Of a stretch of DNA of 64,000 nucleotides, positions 16,602-24,082 are shown in pieces. Each line of letters opens with the position of its first letter. Position 1 is the stretch's first letter. Under the pieces are notes generated by a model. That model had not been told where the DNA came from and made no database searches. It saw only the letters and a program-made list of their open reading frames with translations. The position numbers and the translations under genes were made by a program. The DNA is taken from the NCBI GenBank assembly GCA_031407985.1, contig JANOJB010000035.1:1-64000 (forward strand), in the 5' to 3' direction. This stretch comes from FEN-1088 sp031407985. Lineage in GTDB: Bacteria > Myxococcota_A > Polyangia > Fen-1088.

Positions 16602-17795
16602 TCATTGGGTTGGCTCCGGCGTGGCATACCGAAGCAGGCAGCCGACGCCGCCGAGTTTCATGAGCACATCGCTGCGCTGAACGAGCTCCACCTTGAGCGA
16701 CTGCCGCTCCGCGAGCTTGACCATCACCTCTTTGAGGTTCGCCGATTGCAACTCGCTCGAACCGCAGTCGGGACAGCGTTGGGGTCGCGAAGCCGCCGCA
16801 TCGGCGCATCCGCAGGGTCCGCAGGTCCACCCCGGCCCAGGCTCGTATTCCCGGGCCATCACGAGAACATCAGCTTGGCCCCGTCGCAAAGAGTCGAACG
16901 TCGCCGCGGTTCCGGCTGCTCCCAGGCCTCCACGCCGGATGGCGCTCATGAGCTCGGCGACTGCATCGAGCGATTCCTGCTGCTCGCGTTCGATGAAGCT
17001 CGACAACGTCGCCGCCACCACGTCCGCCACGCGCACGCTTGCCGACGCAGGCACGACGTCGATGAGCTTGGCTTGAAGATGCTTGGGCAGGCAGTTCCGG
17101 ATGCGGGCCGTCATCCGTGGGCTACCGGCGAGCATGAGGTGCGTGTGCCCGCCCGCCGCCATCAACCGCTCCAGGATCTCGATCTTCTCTTTTAAAAATC
17201 GCTCGCCGCGGTCGCGACGGTGATTCTGGTAGTGCTCGTGTGTCCACTCCCTGCCGACACGCTCGCGCAGCTCCGGCCGCTCGGCCCACACCTCGCGCGT
17301 AATCGCACCGAGGTTCACCTCGAGGATTCGCGCGCTCTCTTCCGTTGAGATCAGCACGACGTACCGGTGGTAGGTGTCCTTGAGCTCGACCAGATGATAG
17401 ATGTCCGGCGTCGAACTCACTGACAGGCGATCAGGGAGCGGCACCTCAAGTTGCAAGCCCAGGAAGAAGGGCTGAGCGCCGGCGCGGGCGAAGGTCGCCA
17501 CGCCTTTCGTCGTCGGTCGGACTTCCGAAGAGAGGTAGCGCTGGATGCGTTCAAACGCTTCCTCGAAGCGTTCGAGCTGGTGCCCGCCGAGCACCCTGCG
17601 GATAGAACGGACGCGCTGTTCGAACAGCGCAGTGCGCAAGCCGTTTCTCCCGACCGCACGATGGACGTAGCAGCTCACGATGGGAGCCTGGTTCTCTTCC
17701 AGTGTGATGAGCGCGCGGATATGCGCCTGTAGCTGCGGAAGTTCCATAGCTTGGGTCACCGCGCCGCTTGGCTGTGTCATGTGGGTTGCTTGCAT
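16602..17795 (-). CDS. baeRF-family protein (bacterial eRF1-like) with zinc ribbon
   Basis: 397 aa, resembling the bacterial archaeo-eukaryotic release factor (baeRF/VLRF1) group. The N-terminal part has LEENQAPIVSCYVHRAVGRN. An eRF1 domain 2-like core follows with RILEVNLGAITREVW and HLMLAGSPRMTARIRNCLPKHLQAKLIDVV. A C-terminal zinc ribbon C-x-x-C-x-C plus C-x-x-C (WTCGPCGCADAAASRPQRCPDCG) lies near residue 330. The usual GGQ is not visible. Members are proposed to act at stalled ribosomes. The gene overlaps or abuts the HPF-like gene and diverges from the LysR gene, with about 375 bases between them. Confidence 0.75.
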   Translation of the reverse strand: MQATHMTQPSGAVTQAMELPQLQAHIRALITLEENQAPIVSCYVHRAVGRNGLRTALFEQRVRSIRRVLGGHQLERFEEAFERIQRYLSSEVRPTTKGVATFARAGAQPFFLGLQLEVPLPDRLSVSSTPDIYHLVELKDTYHRYVVLISTEESARILEVNLGAITREVWAERPELRERVGREWTHEHYQNHRRDRGERFLKEKIEILERLMAAGGHTHLMLAGSPRMTARIRNCLPKHLQAKLIDVVPASASVRVADVVAATLSSFIEREQQESLDAVAELMSAIRRGGLGAAGTAATFDSLRRGQADVLVMAREYEPGPGWTCGPCGCADAAASRPQRCPDCGSSELQSANLKEVMVKLAERQSLKVELVQRSDVLMKLGGVGCLLRYATPEPTQ

Positions 17796-18107
17796 CGCTC
17801 ACTCCTCTGCGGCTTCTACGCCGCTGTTTATCGAATTTGCGCTAGCCATTTCAAACACGTCGTCACGCTTTTCAGCCAAGCTCGGCTTCGGTCTCGGGCA
17901 GCCGGGCCTGTTGGGCCTCGGGCGCGAATGTGCCTGGCGACACCACGGTTACCCCCTCGCCGCATGGCTTGACCGACCACAGCAGTGGCGCACCTGCCCT
18001 ACCCACGCTGCTGCCTGTGCGAGCGCCTCCTCTAGCGGCCCGCGAGTGGTGCTCGTTCAGGGCTCTTCGCTCCTTGCAATTCATCTCCCCTTCTTTGTAG
18101 CCCGGGT
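17796..18107. other. Divergent intergenic region, baeRF / LysR
   Basis: About 310 bases between the leftward baeRF gene and the repeated 57-bp element before the LysR gene. It is locally richer in A and T around 17815-17880. Short frames on both strands (for example 17872-18111 minus) have no supporting start site or family resemblance and are not called. It probably holds the baeRF-HPF promoter. Confidence 0.4.
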
Positions 18108-18164
18108 CCATCCATAGACTATTAGAAAGTTGAGACGTGACACGTAGTAAAAACCTTTATATGC
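18108..18164. promoter_or_regulatory. 57-bp repeated element, copy 2 (upstream of LysR gene)
   Basis: It carries ATCCA, CTATTAGAAAGT (18119-18130), 12 bases, CGTAGTAAAAA (18143-18153), 6 bases, TATGC (18160-18164), with block spacing identical to 12553-12609. It ends eight bases before the chosen LysR start at 18173, where a LysR protein would be expected to bind its own promoter and a divergent target operon. CTATTAG is itself a small palindrome around one base, as in many LysR boxes. Confidence 0.6.
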
Positions 18165-18172
18165 TTCCCGGC

Positions 18173-19075
18173 ATGGACTGGCTGAACTACCATCACCTCC
18201 TCTACTTCTGGGTTGTCGCGAAGCAGGGCAGCATCGCCCAGGCGAGCAAGGAGCTCCGTCTCGCTCATCCGACGATCAGCGCCCAGATCCATCGGCTCGA
18301 GGATGTGCTAGGCCAGAAGCTGTTCGAGCGGAAGGGCCGCCACTTGGTGCTCACCGAGTTTGGCCGTGTCGCACTCCGCTATGCTGACGAGATCTTCGCC
18401 CTTGGACGCGAGTTTACGGACACCGCGAAGGGACGGCCGAGTGGAAGGCCGATCCGCCTCGTGGTTGGAATCTCGGACGCCCTCCCGAAATCTATCGTGT
18501 ACCGAATCTTGGAGCCGGCGTTCCGTCTCGAGGAGAACGTACGCGTCATCTGTCGAGAGGGCCGATCAGCGGAAGCCTTCATGGGCGAATTGGCCATGCA
18601 TACGGTCGACGTCGTCCTCTCGGACGCGCCAGCCGGACCCGGCACGTCCGTCCGAGTATTCAGTCACCCCCTCGGCGAGTGCGGCACCACGTTCTTCGCG
18701 GCACCCGCGCTCGCCAAGGCTTGCCGGCGCCGGTTCCCGCGTTCCCTTGACGGCGTCCCTTTCCTCCTCCCAGGTGCCAACTCGGCACTCCGCCGAGCGC
18801 TGGAAGAGTGGTTCGACTCCCTCAAGATACGACCGAAGGTCATCGCTGAGCTGGATGACCCCGCGCTGGCGAAGATCGTCGCAGGGGCGGGGTTCGGGGT
18901 CTTCGTGGCTGCCGATGTGGTCGAGAAGGAGGTGCGGCAGCGCTACAACCTGCAGCTCATCGGTCGCGTCGAGGAGGTGCGGCAGCGCTTTTACGCGATC
19001 TCGGTCGAGCGAAAAATAAGGCATCCCGCGGTGCTCGCCATCAGCGACGCCGCGCGGAAGCACATCTTTGCTTGA
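18173..19075 (+). CDS. nhaR: LysR-family regulator, NhaR type
   Basis: 300 aa. The N terminus, MDWLNYHHLLYFWVVAKQGS, and the winged-helix segment KELRLAHPTISAQIHRLEDVLG are characteristic of NhaR-like LysR regulators. The ligand-binding domain covers about 95-295. The ATG at 18173 is chosen because NhaR proteins start exactly here; an upstream ATG at 18161 and the frame from 18137 are not needed. E. coli NhaR responds to Na+ and controls sodium and stress genes. Here it probably controls the island: the repeated element lies at its start and again before the SPFH'-purEK-sbtA run. A Na+ signal would suit a Na+-driven SbtA, but this is inference. Confidence 0.88.
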   Translation: MDWLNYHHLLYFWVVAKQGSIAQASKELRLAHPTISAQIHRLEDVLGQKLFERKGRHLVLTEFGRVALRYADEIFALGREFTDTAKGRPSGRPIRLVVGISDALPKSIVYRILEPAFRLEENVRVICREGRSAEAFMGELAMHTVDVVLSDAPAGPGTSVRVFSHPLGECGTTFFAAPALAKACRRRFPRSLDGVPFLLPGANSALRRALEEWFDSLKIRPKVIAELDDPALAKIVAGAGFGVFVAADVVEKEVRQRYNLQLIGRVEEVRQRFYAISVERKIRHPAVLAISDAARKHIFA

Positions 19076-19101
19076 GCTCGCGCCACGACTCGGGGGTGGA
19101 A

Positions 19102-19548
19102 TCAAGTCTGCGACTGGCGGACACTGGATTGCGAAACCTGAAGGTAATCCTTCACCTCAGATTCGAGGAGCGCCAGCACCTCGGCCGCCACGCCCAGAGC
19201 TGATGCAAAAGCGTCAATCGACGCCCGCTCGGCGAAGGACACCTTGCTGTCCGCCCATGCGAGTAGGTACGCGGCCTTGAGGAACACCCGCCGGTGCGCC
19301 GGTGTCGGGAGCAGCGCCGCCAGGGCGGGCGGCTCCAGCGGCGACAGCCACGCGAGCGATGCCATTGTCGCGGCTGGCGTCTCCGCGACGCCACCGGTAG
19401 CCGAGCTGGCCGCCTGATCACGGAAGAGGTCGGAAATAAAAGTCACCTCCCGCTCGTGCAGGCCATCTATCAACGCGACCGTGTAGAGGCCTCGGGCGAT
19501 GGTTTGGGTCTCGGTTGCGCTGACGTCGATCTCGGAGAACGGTTCCAT
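19102..19548 (-). CDS. TerB-like protein
   Basis: 148-aa soluble helical protein with the TerB pattern. The first acidic segment is TVALIDGLHEREVTFISDLF and the second is AYLLAWADSKVSFAERASIDAFASALG, each with the D-G/S then E spacing that binds metal in TerB folds. The ATG at 19548 is supported by AGGAGG about eight bases upstream. TerB partners TerC in tellurite and metal stress systems, and two TerC-type genes lie in the same island. It is convergent with the LysR gene, the stops being 26 bases apart. Confidence 0.7.
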   Translation of the reverse strand: MEPFSEIDVSATETQTIARGLYTVALIDGLHEREVTFISDLFRDQAASSATGGVAETPAATMASLAWLSPLEPPALAALLPTPAHRRVFLKAAYLLAWADSKVSFAERASIDAFASALGVAAEVLALLESEVKDYLQVSQSSVRQSQT

Positions 19549-19647
19549 GCGATTCCCTCCTGATTCCGCCTGCGTATCGAAAGACAGACCACCTTGCGCC
19601 TGCCGCCATCCGGCACCCCCAAGTCTGATGCTCTCGCGGCATCTCGT

Positions 19648-19751
19648 GGTTCCATTCTCGGAACAGCGCTACGCTCCGATCTATTCCAGCATCGCTGTTT
19701 TCAGGCGCACGGGTGTCCTTCATGTTCCATTCGCGAACGGAGCGCGCTCCG
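19648..19751. repeat. Paired 28-31 bp repeats upstream of the TerB-like gene
   Basis: Two imperfect direct copies lie at 19648-19678 and 19724-19751, sharing GTTCCATTC and CGCTCCG at the same order. Each can fold: GTTCC with GGAAC in the first, GTTC with GAAC and the palindrome GGAGCGCGCTCC in the second. They lie 100-200 bases upstream of the TerB-like start. They may be regulator sites. The rest of 19549-19769 holds no gene that can be supported. Confidence 0.4.
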
Positions 19752-19769
19752 TGTCCAACCGGGATGGAC

Positions 19770-19869
19770 GCAGGTTGCAGGGACGGAGTTCTGGGTCTTC
19801 GTGGCTGCCGATGTGGTCGAGGAGGACGTTCGTCAGCGCTACAAGCTGCAGCCGGTCGAGCATCTAGGA
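19770..19869 (+). pseudogene. Fragment of a second NhaR-type LysR gene
   Basis: About 30 codons read GTEFWVFVAADVVEEDVRQRYKL, against GAGFGVFVAADVVEKEVRQRYNL in the intact LysR protein. The DNA is highly similar, including a run of over 25 identical bases at 18898 and 19794. Both ends of the gene are missing. The fragment runs straight into the right-hand copy of the thiolase 3' end, so it marks a recombination scar at the island's right edge. Confidence 0.75.
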
Positions 19870-19883
19870 AACGCGGGGGACGG

Positions 19884-19907
19884 CGGGCCTGATCGAACGC
19901 GCTTGAT
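19884..19907 (+). repeat. Right copy of 24-bp direct repeat (att-like, thiolase 3' end)
   Basis: It matches 8939-8962 at 23 of 24 bases. In the thiolase frame it still reads G-L-I-E-R-A-stop, preceded by G-T-A. The next bases hold the stop codon (19908-19910) of the convergent 193-aa gene. Before insertion, therefore, thiolase and that gene were probably adjacent, tail to tail. Confidence 0.8.
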
Positions 19908-20489
19908 CTAGGCCGGCGGACCGCCGAGGCGGCCAAGCAGCGTGGACAGGTCCGCCTTGGCGGGATTCGTGATCGTCACGCCGAACAAACCCTTGGCATC
20001 ACCGGTGCGCCGCAGATCGGACGGCCCCGCGCAAAGCAGAGCCGCCAGCGCCTCCAGTTCTGGTCGCAGGGCGGCGAGGGTTTCGTCCGTGTTGGGCGCG
20101 GCCAGTCGATCGTTGATGCGAAACAGGAACTCGTCGGTGGCAAACCGCAGCTTGCCCTCCAGCGCCGGCTCGCGTTCCAGCAGCGACGCCACGTGCAACG
20201 CGCGTCGAAAAGCGTCCGACAACCGATCCGCGGCATCTGGTGCCGCCCGCTTACGGTTGTGCAGGATTCCCAATCGTCCGTCGGTCTCGTCGATGAACGT
20301 GTCCGACGCGTGTCCGATCAACACCACGCCCGGCCCTTTGGGCACGTGGGCATAGTTGGCCACGTCGATCATCAGCTCGGGCAAAACCCGTTCCTTGATC
20401 CAGCGATGCAGAATCGGAATCAAAGCCTCGGGCGTCACGCCGGATCCCGGCTGGGCAAATATCTTCACCTGGAGCTTGTGTGCTTGCAT
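19908..20489 (-). CDS. Conserved-looking protein of unknown function next to sulfite reductase
   Basis: 193 aa, soluble, no signal peptide. The sequence begins MQAHKLQVKIFAQPGSGVTPEALIPILHRWIKERVLPELMIDVANYAHVPKGPGVVLIGHASD, a well-formed alpha/beta pattern, and ends in a helical part. The family is not recognised by name. It follows the sulfite/nitrite reductase gene by 15 bases on the same strand, so it is probably co-transcribed and may serve in the same redox pathway. Its stop codon lies directly at the right edge of the island. Confidence 0.65.
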   Translation of the reverse strand: MQAHKLQVKIFAQPGSGVTPEALIPILHRWIKERVLPELMIDVANYAHVPKGPGVVLIGHASDTFIDETDGRLGILHNRKRAAPDAADRLSDAFRRALHVASLLEREPALEGKLRFATDEFLFRINDRLAAPNTDETLAALRPELEALAALLCAGPSDLRRTGDAKGLFGVTITNPAKADLSTLLGRLGGPPA

Positions 20490-20504
20490 GAGCCGAAATC
20501 TCAG

Positions 20505-22805
20505 TTAGGTGGCGGGTGCCGCGGTCGGGGCCACGACGATCGCCGCCGGCGCACCCAGGGACGCACCCAGGCGGGCGTAACACTGGTGGGCGGCATCGAC
20601 GAACAACGTCGCTTCCTCAATCAACTGGTGCACCGCCTCTTGGCTGTCGGCGGTCTTGTGCTCCTCGTGCACCCGAAACAGATACTGGGCGAACTTGCCG
20701 CCCGCGAACGGATCGAAGAACAGCTGCGTGTCGTAAAAATACTTGCGAAACTCCCCGATGATCTCGTCAGGAGATGTCCCCAGGTTGGGATTCTTTTCGC
20801 GCGCCAGCGATCGCGCCGCCTCCAGCATGGCGCTGTAGGCACGTTGCACGGCCTCACGCGGCTTGGCCTCGTCCAGCAGGATCTGCGCTTCGAATATTTC
20901 GCGCTCGCTCGCCGCCAACCCCATCTCGACGAACGGCACCACCTCGCCCGCGCATTCGCCCACGCCCATGTCGTCGATCGTGTACTCGCGCGGATCGCCC
21001 CAGTCCGAATAGAAACTTGGGTCCTGCTCGTAGCTCGGCAACACCTGCATTTCCTCGACCAGCGCGCGGATGGTCTTCTTCCCAATGCGCGTCACGAAGG
21101 CCGCAAACGCCTCGCCCTCCAGTCGCTCGGCGGCGTAGCGCGCGGTAAGGCGCTTGACCACCTCGGGCACGCGCTTCGACGGGACCGCCCCAATCGCCAG
21201 GCCGTACGACCCCGCGTTGTTCGTCCACTGTCCGCCCACCACCAGCTGAAAATGCGGGACGCGGTGACCGTTCACGTTGCGGCTGACGCCCAGAAATCCC
21301 ATGTCCGCGACGTGATGCTGTCCACACGAGTTGAAGCAACCGCTAGTCTTGATGTGCAGATCGCGTGCGTTCGGATCATCGGCAAGGCCCGTCGCCTCAA
21401 GCTGGCGTCCCAGCTCCGCCGCCATCGCGCGCGACGACGAAATCCCCAACTTGCACGTGTCGGTTCCCGGGCACGCGGTGATGTCCGTGATGGTTCCCGC
21501 GCCGGGCCGCGCCAGATCGATCGCGGCCAGCGCCTGATAGACCGCCGGCAGATCCGATTCGCTGACCCAGCGCAGGACCATGTTCTGGTCGGCCGTGGTA
21601 CGCATCGTGTCCCCCGTGAAGCGCCGGGCCACATCGCCAAGTGCCCTACCCTGATCCGACGTCAGATCGCCCAGCGGCAGCGTGATCAACGCCATCACAT
21701 AGCCATCCTGTCGCTGCGGAACAACGTTGTTCCGCTGCCAGCGCGCAAAACCGTCCGGGTGAGGTCCCGGCGGCAGCTTGCCAGCCGGACGCAGGGGCTT
21801 TTCGTCGACCACGTGCAGATCCGACAAAAACGCCGTCCATCGTGGATCCGGACGCAAGGCCGCGCGCTCCTCCAAGACCAGACGCTTGAACTCCGGCAGC
21901 CCCAATTTCTTGACCAAAAACTTGATGCGCGCCTTGGCGCGGTTGGTTTTTTCACCCAGCCGCGCGAACACCCGGCAAATCGCCTGCGACATCGGCAGCA
22001 GTTCTTCCTCGGGAAGGAATTCGTCGAACAGTTGCGCCGACTGCGGCACCGATCCCAGCCCACCACCGACGTAGAATTCGAACCCGCGGCGCACACGACC
22101 GTCGGTATCCGTGCGCGTGCGCGCGATGCAGCCGGCGTCGTGAAAATTGATCAACCCGCACGGGTTGTCCTTGCACCCCGAAAACGCGATCTTGAACTTG
22201 CGTCCGAAATTTTGCGTATCGTCGTGCCCCAGCAGGAAGTACGTGATCCCGTGCGCGTACGGCGCGACGTCGAATGCCTCGGTCCGGCAGACCCCCGCGT
22301 ACGGGCAGGCGGTCACGTTGCGCACCGTGTTTCCGCACGCCTCCCGTGTCGTGATCCCAACGGCAGCCAGTCGTCTCATCAGATCGGGCGTGTCTTCGAT
22401 ATGAATGAAATGCAGCTGAATGTCCTGCCGGGTCGTCACGTGCAGAATGCGATCCGAATACTCCTCGGCCAGATCGGACAGCACATCCAACTGATCCGCG
22501 CTTAGCTTGCCGAACGGAATTTTGATCCGCTGCATCCCGGGGGCATCCCACAGGGTCATCGGACCCTTGGTGATTTCGCCCGACGGAAAAGCCAGCGTCT
22601 GGGTCGTCTGGCCGTCGTGCCGCTGGCCGTTGTCGTAGCGCTGGCCATAGACGCCGCGCCGCAGACGCGTCTCGGCGAACAGCTTTTCCTCGATCTTCCC
22701 CTTTTTGCGCAGCTCGATCTGCGTCTCGAAGATGTCGATCTCGCGGCCCCACGCCTCGGGCACTGACGTCCCCAGCTTTGCTTTCCAGGTGTTTGCGGCA
22801 CTCAT
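20505..22805 (-). CDS. Ferredoxin-type sulfite/nitrite reductase with C-terminal HEPN-like domain
   Basis: About 766 aa. The two half-repeats of the siroheme reductase fold are present. The C-terminal half carries the siroheme/4Fe-4S ligands CPGTDTC (about residue 443) and SGCFNSC (about 486); the N-terminal half has ACPYAGVC and SGCKDNPC. The enzyme would reduce sulfite to sulfide or nitrite to ammonia with six electrons. After about residue 630 comes an unrelated helical domain of about 130 residues (REAVQRAYSAMLEAARSLA, then FAQYLFRVHEEH), resembling HEPN folds. The ATG at 22805 starts the family N terminus; the longer frame upstream is intergenic. Choice between sulfite and nitrite cannot be made from sequence. 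Confidence 0.85.
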   Translation of the reverse strand: MSAANTWKAKLGTSVPEAWGREIDIFETQIELRKKGKIEEKLFAETRLRRGVYGQRYDNGQRHDGQTTQTLAFPSGEITKGPMTLWDAPGMQRIKIPFGKLSADQLDVLSDLAEEYSDRILHVTTRQDIQLHFIHIEDTPDLMRRLAAVGITTREACGNTVRNVTACPYAGVCRTEAFDVAPYAHGITYFLLGHDDTQNFGRKFKIAFSGCKDNPCGLINFHDAGCIARTRTDTDGRVRRGFEFYVGGGLGSVPQSAQLFDEFLPEEELLPMSQAICRVFARLGEKTNRAKARIKFLVKKLGLPEFKRLVLEERAALRPDPRWTAFLSDLHVVDEKPLRPAGKLPPGPHPDGFARWQRNNVVPQRQDGYVMALITLPLGDLTSDQGRALGDVARRFTGDTMRTTADQNMVLRWVSESDLPAVYQALAAIDLARPGAGTITDITACPGTDTCKLGISSSRAMAAELGRQLEATGLADDPNARDLHIKTSGCFNSCGQHHVADMGFLGVSRNVNGHRVPHFQLVVGGQWTNNAGSYGLAIGAVPSKRVPEVVKRLTARYAAERLEGEAFAAFVTRIGKKTIRALVEEMQVLPSYEQDPSFYSDWGDPREYTIDDMGVGECAGEVVPFVEMGLAASEREIFEAQILLDEAKPREAVQRAYSAMLEAARSLAREKNPNLGTSPDEIIGEFRKYFYDTQLFFDPFAGGKFAQYLFRVHEEHKTADSQEAVHQLIEEATLFVDAAHQCYARLGASLGAPAAIVVAPTAAPAT

Positions 22806-22917
22806 CTCGTGGCCTTCTGTTTGGCCGACAAAGTGCCCCCCGTCAACTGCGGCCGGGCACCTGGCCCGGGCAACCGCCATACTGGTTACGAGGTCCCATT
22901 TTTCCAGGAGCTCCACG

Positions 22918-23808
22918 ATGTTGCCGCTAGCTATGATCGCCGTGTTTGCCCCTGGCCTGGGGCTGGTACTGTCCGGCGACGCGGGCGTCTCCGGAGGCGA
23001 CGCGCCGGCTGTTACGACCCCGGGACTCCGGCGACCCGCCCCCGTCCTGCCCACCTTCCCCGCGTTGGGTGTCCCGCGCTCCCCGATCCCGGAGAACTAT
23101 CCGCTGCGCGAAGCGGGGGACGGGTCTGGCGACTTGCTGTACGAAACGCAGGCCTTCTCGGCCCGCGTCGCTCGTGACGGCAGCGTGACGTTCAAGGATC
23201 GCAGGATCAGCCTGCGCGGCGTTCTGGACCCGTGGATACCGAAGGCCGGTCCCCGCAATGTGCCCAGTCTCCAGGAGACGATCCTGGGACTGGCGCGCAA
23301 CCGCAAGGTCCCGCGGGTCGACGCGGACGCGCGGACCGACGATTCGTACCTGCTGATCCCCAACCTCAGCCCCTATCGCCCCGACCCCAGGGAGGGTTGC
23401 CGCGCATGTACGGCGGCCCCCCTTGCCCTTCTGCCGCTGAATCTCACCGGCCGGTTCGACCTTACCGACGAGCTGATGCGGTTTTCCGGCCAGGATCCCT
23501 ATCGCTACGCAAAAGCGACTTTCCTGGCGGCCACGCGCGAGTTGCGGATCGAAAAAGCCGCCTCCAGCCACGCCGCCAACCTCCGCCGTGCCGTCGCGGA
23601 ATTGCCGTCGTTGCTGGAACAAATCGCGTGCACAACCAGCCTGACGCGCCGGGAACGTCGCGGGATCATCGAGAAGCTGCGCGACGAACTGGATCGTGAA
23701 TCGCCCGAGGCCCACACGGCCGCGCGGCAGATCGAAGGTTTCCTGACCACGCGTTTTGCGTCTCCCGTAGCCGACGATGGCTGCCCGCGACCGCCATATC
23801 TGCCCTGA
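22918..23808 (+). CDS. Secreted protein of unknown function
   Basis: About 296 aa with a short signal-like N terminus (MLPLAMIAVFAPGLGLVLSGDAG). The ATG at 22918 has an AGGAG sequence about eight bases upstream, which decides against the longer frame from 22705. The mature part has a beta-rich segment (LLYETQAFSARVARDGSVTFKDRRISL), a possible C-x-x-C (EGCRACT) near residue 162, and a helical, highly charged end (about 195-275). This arrangement recurs in periplasmic proteins of Myxococcota, but no family function is known to me. It diverges from the sulfite/nitrite reductase gene. Confidence 0.65.
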   Translation: MLPLAMIAVFAPGLGLVLSGDAGVSGGDAPAVTTPGLRRPAPVLPTFPALGVPRSPIPENYPLREAGDGSGDLLYETQAFSARVARDGSVTFKDRRISLRGVLDPWIPKAGPRNVPSLQETILGLARNRKVPRVDADARTDDSYLLIPNLSPYRPDPREGCRACTAAPLALLPLNLTGRFDLTDELMRFSGQDPYRYAKATFLAATRELRIEKAASSHAANLRRAVAELPSLLEQIACTTSLTRRERRGIIEKLRDELDRESPEAHTAARQIEGFLTTRFASPVADDGCPRPPYLP

Positions 23809-23859
23809 CGCTAGGTCCGCAAATCTCGGTCTGGATGTCGTTCGCGGTGAGGGAATTGC

Positions 23860-24063
23860 TGTCAGCGATGATGTCCCAATGCGCCGCCGATCCCTCGATC
23901 GTCACGCGTTCCTTGCTCGGGAAAGTCATATAGGATCCGTGGCCAGTACCGCTCTTGCGCTGACAATCGCGACATTGGCAATCGTTCATCGCCAGCGGTT
24001 CCCCCGAGATCTCGTAGCGAATGGCGCCACATGCGCAGCTCCCGTAAACCCCTCGCTCATGTC
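23860..24063 (-). pseudogene. Broken GFA/CENP-V family gene
   Basis: The frame GSCACGAIRYEISGEPLAMNDCQCRDCQRKSGTGHGSYMTFP is a GFA (glutathione-dependent formaldehyde-activating-like) N-terminal zinc site with its C-x-C and C-x-x-C. It breaks down after WDIIADS, so the second zinc site is missing. The natural ATG at 24063 (behind GGAG) is in another frame; one base appears to be missing near GAGGGG. The remaining open frame runs antisense into the neighbour. It is the third gene of the arsR-AHSA1 unit and is probably dead. Confidence 0.6.
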
Positions 24064-24082
24064 GTGACTCCTTCCACACGGT

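Larger units (their letters stand above)
8939..19907. mobile_element. Accessory stress island inserted at the thiolase 3' end
   Basis: The segment is flanked by direct copies of the thiolase 3' end (8939-8962 and 19884-19907). The right copy still encodes G-T-A-G-L-I-E-R-A-stop, matching the end of the thiolase (G-A-A-G-L-I-E-R-A) with silent and conservative changes. Inside are stress and metal genes absent from the flanks, two 5'-truncated genes and a LysR fragment. By hand count, 7 of the first 12 Leu codons of the island LysR gene are CTC, against 0 of the first 11 in the thiolase, pointing to foreign origin. No integrase, transposase or tRNA was found, so the mechanism is open; an integrative element that has since decayed is the simplest reading. 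Confidence 0.6.

Noticed and set aside
8939..19907. Transposase, integrase or tRNA at the island ends
   Set aside because: I looked for such genes on both strands and found none; the element type therefore stays unnamed.
20193..22505. 770-codon plus-strand open frame
   Set aside because: It lies fully antisense to the sulfite/nitrite reductase, is very rich in Arg, His and Gln, has no domain motif, and is a GC-bias shadow.
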